NCBI RefSeq assembly: GCF_010550695.1
Contig: NZ_JAAGOB010000008.1
Coordinates: 186,001 to 250,000, forward strand
DNA from: Phytoactinopolyspora alkaliphila
GTDB lineage: Bacteria > Actinomycetota > Actinomycetes > Jiangellales > Jiangellaceae
Direction: 5' to 3'
DNA: 64,000 nt
The notes below the pieces were generated by a model that worked only from the letters and a program-made list of their open reading frames with translations, did not search any database and had not been told where the DNA came from. This document shows, piece by piece, positions 53,429 through 61,680 of the stretch (position 1 is the first letter of the stretch; every line of letters begins with the position of its first letter). The translations under genes were made by a program, and so were the position numbers.

Positions 53429-55911
53429 TCGACCGCAGTCGGTTTCCCGTCGATCCCTGGCGGCTGATCGAGACGTGCCCCCGGCCTGGCGACGACGGGG
53501 TAACCGAGACGTTGTTCGCCGTCGGCAACGGCTACCTCGGCCTGCGGGGCAACCATCCCGAAGGCGACCATGCCCACGAGCACGGCACTTTCATCAACGG
53601 CCTGCACGAGACGTGGCCGATCCGTCACGCCGAGCGGGCATACGGCTTTGCCGAGGTGGGCCAGACGATCGTCAACGTACCGGATGCAAAGGGCATCCGC
53701 GTGCACGTCGACGACGAGGCATTCTCGCTGGCTGACGGCGATATACGCGAGTACCAACGCACACTAGATCTGCGCGAGGGTGTGCTGAGCCGACGCCTGC
53801 TGTGGGTGACGTCGTCCGGCAAGGAAGTGTTGGTCGAGGACGACCGTCTGGTCTCGTTCACCGACCGGAACCTTGCGATCATGCGACTGGAGGTCACCGT
53901 CCTCAACGCCGACGCGGCCGTCATCATCGACTCCCTGCTGGTCGACCGGTGTGGCGGCCGGGAAGACGGCTCCGCCGCGAACGGTCGGGCGTCCGAGGAG
54001 CGGCTAGACCCGCGCCGGGCCGAACGACTTACCGAGCACACGCTGCGGCCCGCCGGGCACCGGCAAGACGACGCCCGCTCCGTGCTGTGCCATCAGGTGG
54101 CCACCTCGCGGATGAGGCTAGCGGTCGCCGCCCACCATGTGGTTGAGACCGAAAACGACCACGCTACGCAACGATCGATTGAGCCGAGCGGCGCACGGCA
54201 CACGTTCGTCGTCCGGGCCAGCGCCGGCGTACCCACTCGAGTCACGAAACTCGTCAGCTACCACACCGCCGCCCGGCAGATCCCGCCGGATGAAACGGCA
54301 CGACTATGCGAGCGCACACTCGACCGCACCCTCGCTGAGGGCATAAATACCCAGTACGTCCGACAACAAGACTGGCTCCGAGACTTTTGGGAGCGATCGG
54401 ACGTGCAGATCCCCGATCATGACGATCTCCAGCAGGCGATCCGGTGGTGCCTCTTCCATCTCGCGCAGGCGGGTGCACGCGCGGACGGCCTCGGTGTCTC
54501 CGCTAAAGGCGTCACCGGCTCCGGCTACGGTGGCCATTACTTCTGGGACACCGAGATCTACGTTTTGCCCTTCTTCACCTACACAACGCCGGTCTGGTCA
54601 CGGAATGCGTTACGAACGCGAATCCTTATGCTGCCGGCGGCCCGCTGCCGGGCCAAGCAGCTCAACGAGGAAGGCGCTCTCTTCCCGTGGCGGACTATCA
54701 ACGGCGAAGAGGCTTCCGCCTACTACGCCGCAGGCACCGCGCAGTACCACATCAACGCGGACATCACCTATGCACTCGCGCAATATGTGCGGGCGACCGG
54801 GGATGCGCAGTTCCTATACCAGGAGGGTGTTGACATCCTCGTCGAGACCGCCAGGCTGTGGGTCACACTAGGGTTCTGGCGGCGGCAGAAGAACGGCGAG
54901 ACGTTTCACATTCACGGCGTAACCGGTCCCGACGAGTACACCACCGTCGTCGACGACAATCTGTTCACCAATGTCATGGCACGCTTCAACCTGAGGTATG
55001 CGGCACGGACCATCCGCGAGATGGCAACGGCCGTTCCGGATGTTCACCAACGCATGGCCGATAGGCTCCACCTCGATCCGGCCGAGCCGGCCGAGTGGGA
55101 GCGAGCAGCTGAGGCGATGCACATCCCATTCAATTCGGCGTTCGGGATCCACCCGCAAGATTCGCGCTTTCTCGAACGCGAAGTCTGGGATCTCGAACAC
55201 ACCGATGCCAGCCAACGGCCACTGCTGCTCCATTTCCATCCACTGGTCATCTATCGCTTCCAGGTGCTCAAGCAAGCCGACGTGGTGCTCGCGCTGTTCC
55301 TTCACGGGGACCAGTTCGCGAGTGAGGAAAAGTTGGCCGACTTCGAGTACTACGATCCACTCACCACCGGCGACTCAACCCTCTCTGCCGTCGTCCAATC
55401 CGTGCTGGCCGCCGAAGTGGGTTATCGAGATCTGGCGCTGGAGTACTTCACCAGAGCGCTTTACGTCGACTTGGCCGACCTGCATCACAACACTGCCGAC
55501 GGCGTGCACGTCGCCTCCGCGGGTGGTGTCTGGACAGCCCTGGTGTGCGGTTTCGGCGGCATGCGAGACCACGGGGGACAGCTGACGTTCGATCCGCGGC
55601 TGCCGGCAGCATGGCCGAAGCTCTCTTACCCCCTGTGCTGGCGTGGCACCAGGCTCACCGTCTCGATCACCCGTGATGAGCTGCGGGTGCGAGTGTTGGG
55701 CGGTGGTTCCGTCTCGTTCGGGGTGCGTGGCGTGCGCTACACCGCGACGCCTGGAGACGACGCGATCGTGCCCCTCGCCGATCAAGGGCCAGTCCGATCC
55801 GGTAGACCCCTGTTGAAGAGAGTCACCGGCATGCGGCGCCAAGAGGATATCGGTTCCGGACCCGACAACAGCTCCGTCGGCGACACAGTCGCCATTACGG
55901 TGAACTCTTAG
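53425..55911 (+). CDS. Glycoside hydrolase family 65 phosphorylase
   Basis: The 828-residue protein has the GH65 layout: N-terminal beta-sandwich (ETLFAVGNGYLGLRGNHPEGD), the helical barrel with SAKGVTGSGYGGHYFWDTEIY, and the catalytic acid Glu504 in HGVTGPDEYTTVVDDN; the phosphate-site region HHNTADGVHVASAGGVW (about 692-708) is intact. Such enzymes split alpha-glucosides (trehalose, maltose, kojibiose, nigerose, glucosylglycerol) with phosphate to give beta-glucose 1-phosphate. The exact bond is not readable. No beta-phosphoglucomutase is encoded in the operon. It ends the operon. Confidence 0.9.
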   Translation: MIDRSRFPVDPWRLIETCPRPGDDGVTETLFAVGNGYLGLRGNHPEGDHAHEHGTFINGLHETWPIRHAERAYGFAEVGQTIVNVPDAKGIRVHVDDEAFSLADGDIREYQRTLDLREGVLSRRLLWVTSSGKEVLVEDDRLVSFTDRNLAIMRLEVTVLNADAAVIIDSLLVDRCGGREDGSAANGRASEERLDPRRAERLTEHTLRPAGHRQDDARSVLCHQVATSRMRLAVAAHHVVETENDHATQRSIEPSGARHTFVVRASAGVPTRVTKLVSYHTAARQIPPDETARLCERTLDRTLAEGINTQYVRQQDWLRDFWERSDVQIPDHDDLQQAIRWCLFHLAQAGARADGLGVSAKGVTGSGYGGHYFWDTEIYVLPFFTYTTPVWSRNALRTRILMLPAARCRAKQLNEEGALFPWRTINGEEASAYYAAGTAQYHINADITYALAQYVRATGDAQFLYQEGVDILVETARLWVTLGFWRRQKNGETFHIHGVTGPDEYTTVVDDNLFTNVMARFNLRYAARTIREMATAVPDVHQRMADRLHLDPAEPAEWERAAEAMHIPFNSAFGIHPQDSRFLEREVWDLEHTDASQRPLLLHFHPLVIYRFQVLKQADVVLALFLHGDQFASEEKLADFEYYDPLTTGDSTLSAVVQSVLAAEVGYRDLALEYFTRALYVDLADLHHNTADGVHVASAGGVWTALVCGFGGMRDHGGQLTFDPRLPAAWPKLSYPLCWRGTRLTVSITRDELRVRVLGGGSVSFGVRGVRYTATPGDDAIVPLADQGPVRSGRPLLKRVTGMRRQEDIGSGPDNSSVGDTVAITVNS

Positions 55912-56176
55912 GAGACGTAAACGAGAGGTCCATCGCCCCTCCTTCACTCCGAACCGACGCCCACCGACCGGAGCTGAAACGTGCCATTGGACCGAGGCTC
56001 CGGGCCAGTGAAAATCTGTTGCCACACCACAGCTTTGTCGTAGCTCGTGCCGACCGTGGCGGGCTCCAACCATGATCGTCGATGTTTTGACTCAGCCATC
56101 AAGGGTACTGCGCCGTCTAGCCGATACCGGCGGAGGAAGAAGGCCATGGTGGGCATCGGAATGATGGGCCGACATC
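55912..56176. other. Gene-free gap
   Basis: A 265-bp stretch between the GH65 gene and the next gene; no gene and no clear terminator hairpin seen. Confidence 0.4.
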
Positions 56177-56884
56177 GTGATTAGGCGAGCACCGGGCACG
56201 CAAGACTTTGCCGTCCAGGCGGCCAAGGCGGCCGGCTCACTACTTGGAGCCACGTTCGGCGCTGCCGGGGCCTTACGGCGTAACAAGCCGCTGCACCCGA
56301 AGGGCCTCGTCTACGATGCCCTCATTCGGCGCGTCGGCTCGCCGATCATGTGGGGATGTCCCTGGCTGGACGACGAGGGGACTGATGCCGGGGCTGCGCG
56401 GCTGTCGCGGGCAATCGGGCTTCCCGCGCCGGTGCCGGATATTCATGGCTTAGCGATCACATTCACTGGCGACGACGGCGAACGCAACGACCTTCTGCTC
56501 GCGACGACGGGGCTGGGGCGATGGGGCAGGTTCCTACTCATCCCCAGGTCTGATCCCCACACGTGCTCTTATGGCTCGCTGTTCCCATACCGTTCCTCTC
56601 GCGATCTCGTCCTTCTCGCGGCGGTGCCGCTCCCGGCCTTTAGACCTCAAGAGCCACCGGCGGTGAGGTTTCGCCTGCAGGCGGCCGGTGTGGCTGGACA
56701 CTGGCACGCCTTCGGCACCCTCGAGCTGAGTACCCCTGAGGGTGGGCTGACGGACCGTCCGCTGCGGTTCAATCCGGTCGCGTATCCGCTGCCGGGCCTG
56801 CGCACGCCAAGAGCGCTGCAACGGCTTCGCGAGCCTGCTTATATCGCGGCGCGCCGCACACCGGCGAGAGTCGGGCCACGGTGA
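56177..56884 (+). CDS. Conserved hypothetical, catalase-fold-like, 235 aa
   Basis: The protein starts at GTG 56177. Its middle matches, from memory, a family of actinobacterial proteins sometimes labelled phosphodiesterase: RRNKPLHPKGLVYDALI, PWLDDEGTDAGAARLSRAIGLP, PDIHGLAITF, NDLLLATTGLGRWGRFLL and YGSLFPYRSS. The HPKG..G and RLSR(G/A)xGLPxPxPDxxGLA pattern recalls the catalase/SrpA core, but the heme-ligand Tyr region is absent. No signal peptide or strong membrane helix. Function unknown; it stands alone between the sugar operon and a cluster of pseudogenes. Confidence 0.6.
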   Translation: MIRRAPGTQDFAVQAAKAAGSLLGATFGAAGALRRNKPLHPKGLVYDALIRRVGSPIMWGCPWLDDEGTDAGAARLSRAIGLPAPVPDIHGLAITFTGDDGERNDLLLATTGLGRWGRFLLIPRSDPHTCSYGSLFPYRSSRDLVLLAAVPLPAFRPQEPPAVRFRLQAAGVAGHWHAFGTLELSTPEGGLTDRPLRFNPVAYPLPGLRTPRALQRLREPAYIAARRTPARVGPR

Positions 56885-56956
56885 CCTCTAGGTCACCAGA
56901 GGTCACAATTGCCCGGCGACTCTGGTCGGGAACGGTCACCGCCGGTACGGTGCGGT

Positions 56957-57400
56957 GGTGGTCGACGCCGTTCACCTGCGCTACGTGCTGGAGCAGCCCT
57001 AACGCGGGGCTTCGCCGTCGTTCTCCTACAAGGTCAGCGAGTTGCTCCATCGGGCACGAATTCGCGAAGAGTCGGATGACTCAGACCCGAGGTTTCGGAT
57101 CACGCTGTCGAAGCTCGGCGCGTACGCGTTCCTCGACCGGCTAGGCATCCCGCACACGACCGTGCGGGCCGTTGTTCCGCTCGCGGACCTCACGCCGGCG
57201 ATGCTGACCGCGGAGCGGTCGTCAAGCCGCTCCACAGGCGGTCGTACGTCGGCGTTGCGATGCTTGAGCAGGACGGCGAGCACTGGATCCACACCCTGCG
57301 AAACGGACGATGGACGTTCGATGAACTCATGGGATGGCTCGGCAGCCAGCGCCGCCGCGATCCGTTTCGCCGGGCGTGTGTGCCAGCCGGATGCCGATCG
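56957..57400 (+). pseudogene. ATP-grasp-type protein remnant
   Basis: A frame after a TAA at 57000 reads FSYKVSELLHRARIREESDDSDPRFRITLSKLG in part, continues RLGIPHTTVRAVVPLADLTPAMLTAER, then shifts frame at about 57215 into VVKPLHRRSYVGVAMLEQDGEHW and TFDELMGWLG. VVKP followed by GVAM fits the nucleotide-binding part of ATP-grasp ligases used in polysaccharide synthesis. Both ends are missing and the stop before it shows decay. Confidence 0.5.
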
Positions 57401-57491
57401 CGTTTGGATGCTCTGCCTATCGTCGTGTTCCGATAAAGCGACATTGCCCCCGTCAGGAACCGCATGACCCGGGATGTGGTGTCCTCTGGGC

Positions 57492-57831
57492 TCACACGTC
57501 GCCGACGAGCTCGTGGGCGAGATCGTCGAGGGCCCGGATCGCGGCGGTCTCATGCTCGGTGACCCAGACGAGCATGCTCTGACCGGCGCGAATCCGTCAA
57601 GGGGAAGCTCAATGACCTCGGAGTGGCGGTAGTAGGTGCTGAACGAGGCGACGGTGGGGCGCACGATCTCGCCGCGGCGACGAGCTGGAGCACGTCGCTG
57701 GTGGTCCTGATCGCCGGCCCGCGGGGAATGGGACGGCCGGAGGGGGTGCTGGCGCGCCAGAACTCGTCGTACATCAGGCGCGGGATGCCGCTCTGCTGGA
57801 TGACGCCGCGGTAGTCGGCCAGGTCCTCCAC
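57492..57831 (-). pseudogene. LysR-family regulator, C-terminal remnant
   Basis: Read on the minus strand the region gives DEFWRASTPSGRPIPRGPAI, TTSDVLQLVAAAR, then in a second frame RPTVASFSTYYRHSEVIELPLDGFAPVR, then in a third MLVWVTEHETAAIRALDDLAHELVGDV to a stop at 57492-57494. That is the last part of a LysR ligand-binding domain with two frameshifts. The DNA-binding domain is missing; the break falls at about 57831, next to the start of the following pseudogene. Confidence 0.65.
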
Positions 57832-57844
57832 GTCGACCCGATCC

Positions 57845-58455
57845 TTCGAGGCCAGCGAGCAGTTACGCGAGGCACGGGAATCTGGCCAGATCATCTTCGT
57901 CCAGTTCCACCACGCGCCGTTCAGCAGTGGCGAGCACGGCCTGCCGATGAACCATGCTCTCACCTCGGGGCAGAGCGGCACGCCGATGCGGGTCTACCAC
58001 CCCTCTTCGGGCGATATGGGGTCGCCGCGGTGGTCTCCGGTCACAGCGAGATGTTCGAACGGAGCTTCGTCGATTCGAACGGCGACGGCGCCGGTGTCCA
58101 CTACTACGACGTCGGGGTGTCCGGGGACGGCCTTCGTGGTGCGCGCCGCGACGGCCCGTCGCTGAACAGCCCGCTACTCGACTACAACCCCTTCAGCCAG
58201 TGGACAGCCGATCAAAGTGAGCCCGAACTCTGGCAGGTCGTCGATGGCACGCCGCGCTTGGTGTCCGGCGGCAAGCACTATGGCCATCTTGAGATCAACG
58301 TCAAGCGCGTAGACAGGCCAGCGCGGATCACGTTCACTCCCGTTCACGTGTTCCCCGTGCTCGACGAGAACCTCGACGTGGTTCGAACCGAGCGCCGGAC
58401 CTACTCGGACGAGATCGTCATCGACGTCGGCCGCGACGGCGCACCGTTGGGCTGA
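57845..58455 (+). pseudogene. Metallophosphoesterase, 5'-truncated and frameshifted
   Basis: The frame opens without a start in EQLREARESGQIIFVQFHHAPFSSGEHG (in part), with the His-His of calcineurin-like enzymes, continues to MRVYHP and loses one C near 58010. In the next frame YGVAAVVSGHSEMFERSFV follows (GHSE in place of the usual GHxH), then a C-terminal beta domain ending at TGA 58453-58455. The N-terminal metal-binding half is absent. An ORF call from 58030 would describe only this C-terminal piece. Confidence 0.65.
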
Positions 58456-58503
58456 GCCGAGGCCGTTGGTCAGCGGTGAAAGGTCTTGTCAACAGCGGTA
58501 GAG

Positions 58504-58531
58504 GGTTTCGCGTCCCCTGATACGCGAAACC
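58504..58531. terminator. Hairpin between converging genes
   Basis: GGTTTCGCGT (58504-58513) pairs perfectly with ACGCGAAACC (58522-58531) across 8 bases. It lies between the phosphoesterase remnant and the 3' end of the TetR gene, 30 bp from its stop, so it probably ends transcription from both sides. No T-run follows. Confidence 0.5.
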
Positions 58532-58560
58532 TTCCACGCTGATCACGAACCCTCCCAGCG

Positions 58561-59193
58561 TCACTCGCTCGCTACTGCGACGACGTCATCACCGAAGGCG
58601 GCAGCGAGCGCCTTCGCGATCAGATCGGGCAGCTCGCTCCGCCCGTCGTCCTCGGCCCAGCGCACCAGTGCCGTGTGCATGGCGGCCAGGCAGGCGCTGG
58701 CGGCCGCATGGGCGTGGAACGCGGCGTCGGTATCGCTGCCCTCGTCGATGATCGCGCCGACGATGGCCTGCTGAAGTGCGTAGTGGTTGTCCAGGTGTTT
58801 TGCCCGTAAGGCCGGTGTCGAGATCATGAGACGGAGGCGGGCCAGCAGGAACTGCTCGTTCGCCGTCAGGTCGCCTCCGTGGCGATCCCCTGTCAACGTC
58901 GTGACTGCCTCGATGAGCGCGCTGCCGATGCGGCGGACCAGGGGCTGTGCGGCGGGTGTGGCAGCGATCTGCTCAGCGACGAGCATGCCGTGCTGATCGA
59001 TCAGCACGAGGTCTTCCTTCGTGGGGAAGTGCCGATACACCGTCATGGGCGACACCCCTGCGGCTTCAGCGACGTCGGTCACCGTGGTCGCGTCGTATCC
59101 ACGCTCGGTGAACAGCCGTATCGCGCGGGTCTGAATCATGCGCTGCGTCTCGGCTCGTCGCTGAGCTCGCAAGGTTGCTTGCTGCTCGGGCAT
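58561..59193 (-). CDS. TetR-family repressor
   Basis: I chose ATG 59193 for a 210-residue protein; the longer frame runs through the operator into the divergent gene. The N-terminal helix-turn-helix (about 19-60) reads IRLFTERGYDATTVTDVAEAAGVSPMTVYRHFPTKEDL. The C-terminal ligand domain is all-helical and not assignable. It is divergent from the SDR gene with 68 bp between the starts, most of it occupied by a nested palindrome, so it most likely represses both genes. Confidence 0.9.
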   Translation of the reverse strand: MPEQQATLRAQRRAETQRMIQTRAIRLFTERGYDATTVTDVAEAAGVSPMTVYRHFPTKEDLVLIDQHGMLVAEQIAATPAAQPLVRRIGSALIEAVTTLTGDRHGGDLTANEQFLLARLRLMISTPALRAKHLDNHYALQQAIVGAIIDEGSDTDAAFHAHAAASACLAAMHTALVRWAEDDGRSELPDLIAKALAAAFGDDVVAVASE

Positions 59194-59203
59194 GTGATAG
59201 ACC

Positions 59204-59236
59204 CTACCGCAATGGTAGTGACTACCAAGTCGGTAG
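59204..59236. promoter_or_regulatory. Nested palindromic operator of the TetR protein
   Basis: The core GGTAGT-g-ACTACC (59214-59226) is a perfect palindrome. It is framed at equal distance (4 bases each side) by CTACCG (59204-59209) and CGGTAG (59231-59236), which are reverse complements of each other. GGTAG thus occurs four times in alternating orientation over 33 bp. This suggests two TetR dimers bound side by side between the divergent TetR and SDR genes. Confidence 0.7.
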
Positions 59237-59261
59237 TGTCTAACAGATTGAGGTGGCTGAC

Positions 59262-60026
59262 ATGAGTGATCTGACCGGCAGGACAGCCCTGGTGACCGGA
59301 GCATCGCGCGGAATCGGGCAGGCCATCGCGGCTCGATTGGCGACGAACGGAGCGGAGGTCATCGTTCACTTCGGCACAGACAAGACGGGCGCGATGGCAA
59401 CGGTCGACGAGATCGAACGCACCGGTGGAACGGCGCTTGCCGTCCGGGCCGAGCTGGGCGTGGATGACGACGTCGAGACGCTCTTCGCGGAGGTCGACGC
59501 CGCTTTGGGCGGGCGGCCACTCGACATCCTCGTCAACAATGCGGCCGCCACGCCCGCCGGTCGCCTCGGAACCACGACGCGGGCGGAGTTCGACCACCTC
59601 TTCGCGGTCAACGTGCGGGCGCCGTACTTCATCATCCAGCGAGCATTGCCCCTGTTCCGCCACGGAGGCCGCATCGTCACGATCTCCTCCGTGGCGACCC
59701 GGATGGCCAACCCCGCGCAGACGTCCTTCGCCATGACGAAAGGCGCGGTGGAGACGATGAGCATGACCTTGGCCAATGAGCTCGGAGGCCGAGAAATCAC
59801 GGTGAACGCCGTTGCCCCCGGTGCCACCCGCACGGCGACCAACGGATCGTTCTTCGAGGCGCCCGGCCTGGCCGAACAGATCACTGGGATGACGGCGCTG
59901 GGTCGGCTGGGCGGGCCTGACGACGTGGCCGGCGTCGTCGCATTCCTCGCCTCCGACGCCGGGCGCTGGATCACCGGCCAGGTCATCGACGCCAGTGGCG
60001 GCTTGTTCCTCGGCCCACGAGCCTGA
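59262..60026 (+). CDS. SDR-family oxidoreductase lacking the catalytic Tyr
   Basis: ATG 59262 follows AGGTGG by 5 bases; 254 residues. The NAD(P) motif TGASRGIGQAIA, LVNNAA and the catalytic Ser in VTISSVA are intact, as is the C-terminal ITGQVIDASGG. At the YxxxK site the sequence is FAMTK: Phe156 and Lys160, so the catalytic Tyr is replaced. It otherwise resembles 3-oxoacyl-ACP reductase-like SDRs. Either activity is altered or another Tyr serves. Its regulator is the divergent TetR protein. Confidence 0.85.
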   Translation: MSDLTGRTALVTGASRGIGQAIAARLATNGAEVIVHFGTDKTGAMATVDEIERTGGTALAVRAELGVDDDVETLFAEVDAALGGRPLDILVNNAAATPAGRLGTTTRAEFDHLFAVNVRAPYFIIQRALPLFRHGGRIVTISSVATRMANPAQTSFAMTKGAVETMSMTLANELGGREITVNAVAPGATRTATNGSFFEAPGLAEQITGMTALGRLGGPDDVAGVVAFLASDAGRWITGQVIDASGGLFLGPRA

Positions 60027-60618
60027 TCACATGACACGACCTCTACACCGTTGCGTCCGTTGGCACCGAAACGGCTCGCGCGGGCACCTCATGCCAAGCA
60101 CAATGCCGTGCGGTCGACTGATCGCTACATCTGCACCGCGACGCGGTCCGGTCGTCGGCCGGCTGACGTCACACACAGAGAGTCGCCCTGCCAACCTGGG
60201 GGGCAAGAGGCAGGACGACTCTCTGTGTGTCACAAACACTAACGCACCGTGACGGATGACGCATCCCGAAAATAGACCGGCATGCCTCGAGCTGCACCGA
60301 GTTCAACGCTCCCCATGCCGCACACCCGCTGTGACGATCGATGCTCCTATTGATGTCAAGTGGTTGTGATGGGGGTTGTGTGGGTTTGGGCCGGACTACG
60401 GGGGGACGGGCCAGGCGTGTGAAAGGTCGTGTTGGGAATCGCCGTCCAAAGCGGGCGAAATTCACTCGACGTGTCCCACGTCGACTGTGGTGATTGCCGT
60501 GGGATTCCGCCGCGGTGTTTGTGCTGGTCCACGACCGTCGTGATGATCGCCGTGGGAGTTTCGCCCGGTCCACGACCGTCGTGAAGATCGCCGCGGAAAG
60601 AATGGCAGGCACAAAGGG
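60027..60618. repeat. Intergenic region with long hairpin and three degenerate repeats
   Basis: This 590-bp region between the SDR gene and the converging racemase gene has no gene. ACACACAGAGAGTCG (60171-60185) pairs perfectly with CGACTCTCTGTGTGT (60216-60230), with a further near-match of CCCTGCC and GGCAGG inside. Further right, three related copies of about 30 bp lie at 60474-60503, 60527-60556 and 60568-60597; the best two share GTCCACGACCGTCGTGA and GATCGCCG, with CACGAC-c-GTCGTG self-complementary inside. The hairpin may be a bidirectional terminator; the repeats look like a family of intergenic repeats. Confidence 0.55.
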
Positions 60619-61680
60619 CTAGCTGCGCTCTACCTTGGCGATGAAGGGCGACGTCATCGCCCGGACCAGAGCGCTGTAGTCGAGCTGGAACGCGAGTTCG
60701 TCGCCCACCGATACGTCATGGTCGCCGACATCCACCACGAGGTGGTCGCTGCTCATGCCCAGCGCCACGATTCCCGGCGGCGGAGTAATCCCGTCGGGGT
60801 CCACGTCCTGGCGGCCCACGGCCAGGATCGCCTGACGCACGGTTCCGGCGCCTTCTCGAGGTGGCTGGTCACCGAACGCCGCCTGAGCGATGTCACCCCA
60901 CGGCTGGGCCGGTTTGAGCTTCGCCTCGATCACCTCGGCCACCAGGGTGAACGCGTCCGTACGCAGTCCGTCGATCACCCGCCGGTGCAACGGTTCGGTA
61001 CCGAGCAGGATCGACTCGCCGAGGCGTAGCTCGTCGACCCGGCCGACATCACCGGTGGACATCGCCCAGTCGAGATTGGCCGAGTTGCCGCCCGACACGA
61101 CCGACAGCACCACTCCGCAGGCCGCTTCCACCTCCCCGGCGAGCCGGGAGAGTTCGTCCATCTTTCGCTGATCGGGAACGACACCGCACTGGCAGGCCAG
61201 GTTCGTGCCCAGCCCGGTGAGCAGCAGACCCGGCCGCTTGCCCATGGTCCGGGCCAGGTCGACGACGTCGACGGCGGCCACCCCCTCGCGCAGGTCGCCC
61301 AGTTCCACCATCAGCACCACGGAGTGCGTGACGCCTGTGCGCACGGCTGCTGCCGACAGCGCGTCGAGCACGGCCGCCTCGGTGTTGAGGCTTACCTCGG
61401 CGTCGCGCACGACGAGATCCACCTGACTGAGCATCGGCGACCGGATCAGCGTCAGCGGGACGGCCACCCCGGCAGTGCGGAGACGGCCCAGATTCTCGAC
61501 GCGCGAGTCACCCAGCCCAGTGACGCCGCCCTGCACCATCGCCGCCGCGACTCCGGACGAGCCGAGGGCGGCCTTGCAGATGCCGGTGACACGGATGCCC
61601 TTGAGCGCCAGCCGGTCAACCAGGAGACGGGAGTTGTGCGCAATCGCGGCGAGGTCGATGTCCAAGCGGGGTGGGGTCAC
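60619..61680 (-). CDS. PLP-dependent racemase, alanine-racemase N-domain type
   Basis: The 353-residue protein starts at GTG 61680, overlapping the DUF1611 stop by 4 bp. It has the fold-III PLP start LDIDLAAIAHNSRLL and VTGICKAALG with the PLP Lys at about 36, LIRSPMLSQVD, VVSGGNSANL and LRLGESILLG. The C-terminus DYSALVRAMTSPF is like that of the alanine/ornithine racemase group rather than classical Alr. It probably racemises an amino acid other than alanine. Translational coupling with the DUF1611 gene indicates a shared pathway. Confidence 0.85.
   Translation of the reverse strand: MTPPRLDIDLAAIAHNSRLLVDRLALKGIRVTGICKAALGSSGVAAAMVQGGVTGLGDSRVENLGRLRTAGVAVPLTLIRSPMLSQVDLVVRDAEVSLNTEAAVLDALSAAAVRTGVTHSVVLMVELGDLREGVAAVDVVDLARTMGKRPGLLLTGLGTNLACQCGVVPDQRKMDELSRLAGEVEAACGVVLSVVSGGNSANLDWAMSTGDVGRVDELRLGESILLGTEPLHRRVIDGLRTDAFTLVAEVIEAKLKPAQPWGDIAQAAFGDQPPREGAGTVRQAILAVGRQDVDPDGITPPPGIVALGMSSDHLVVDVGDHDVSVGDELAFQLDYSALVRAMTSPFIAKVERS

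Noticed and set aside
57026-57664. A 212-codon minus-strand frame as a real gene
   Set aside because: Only its first 30 residues match a LysR tail; the rest is the shadow of the ATP-grasp remnant.
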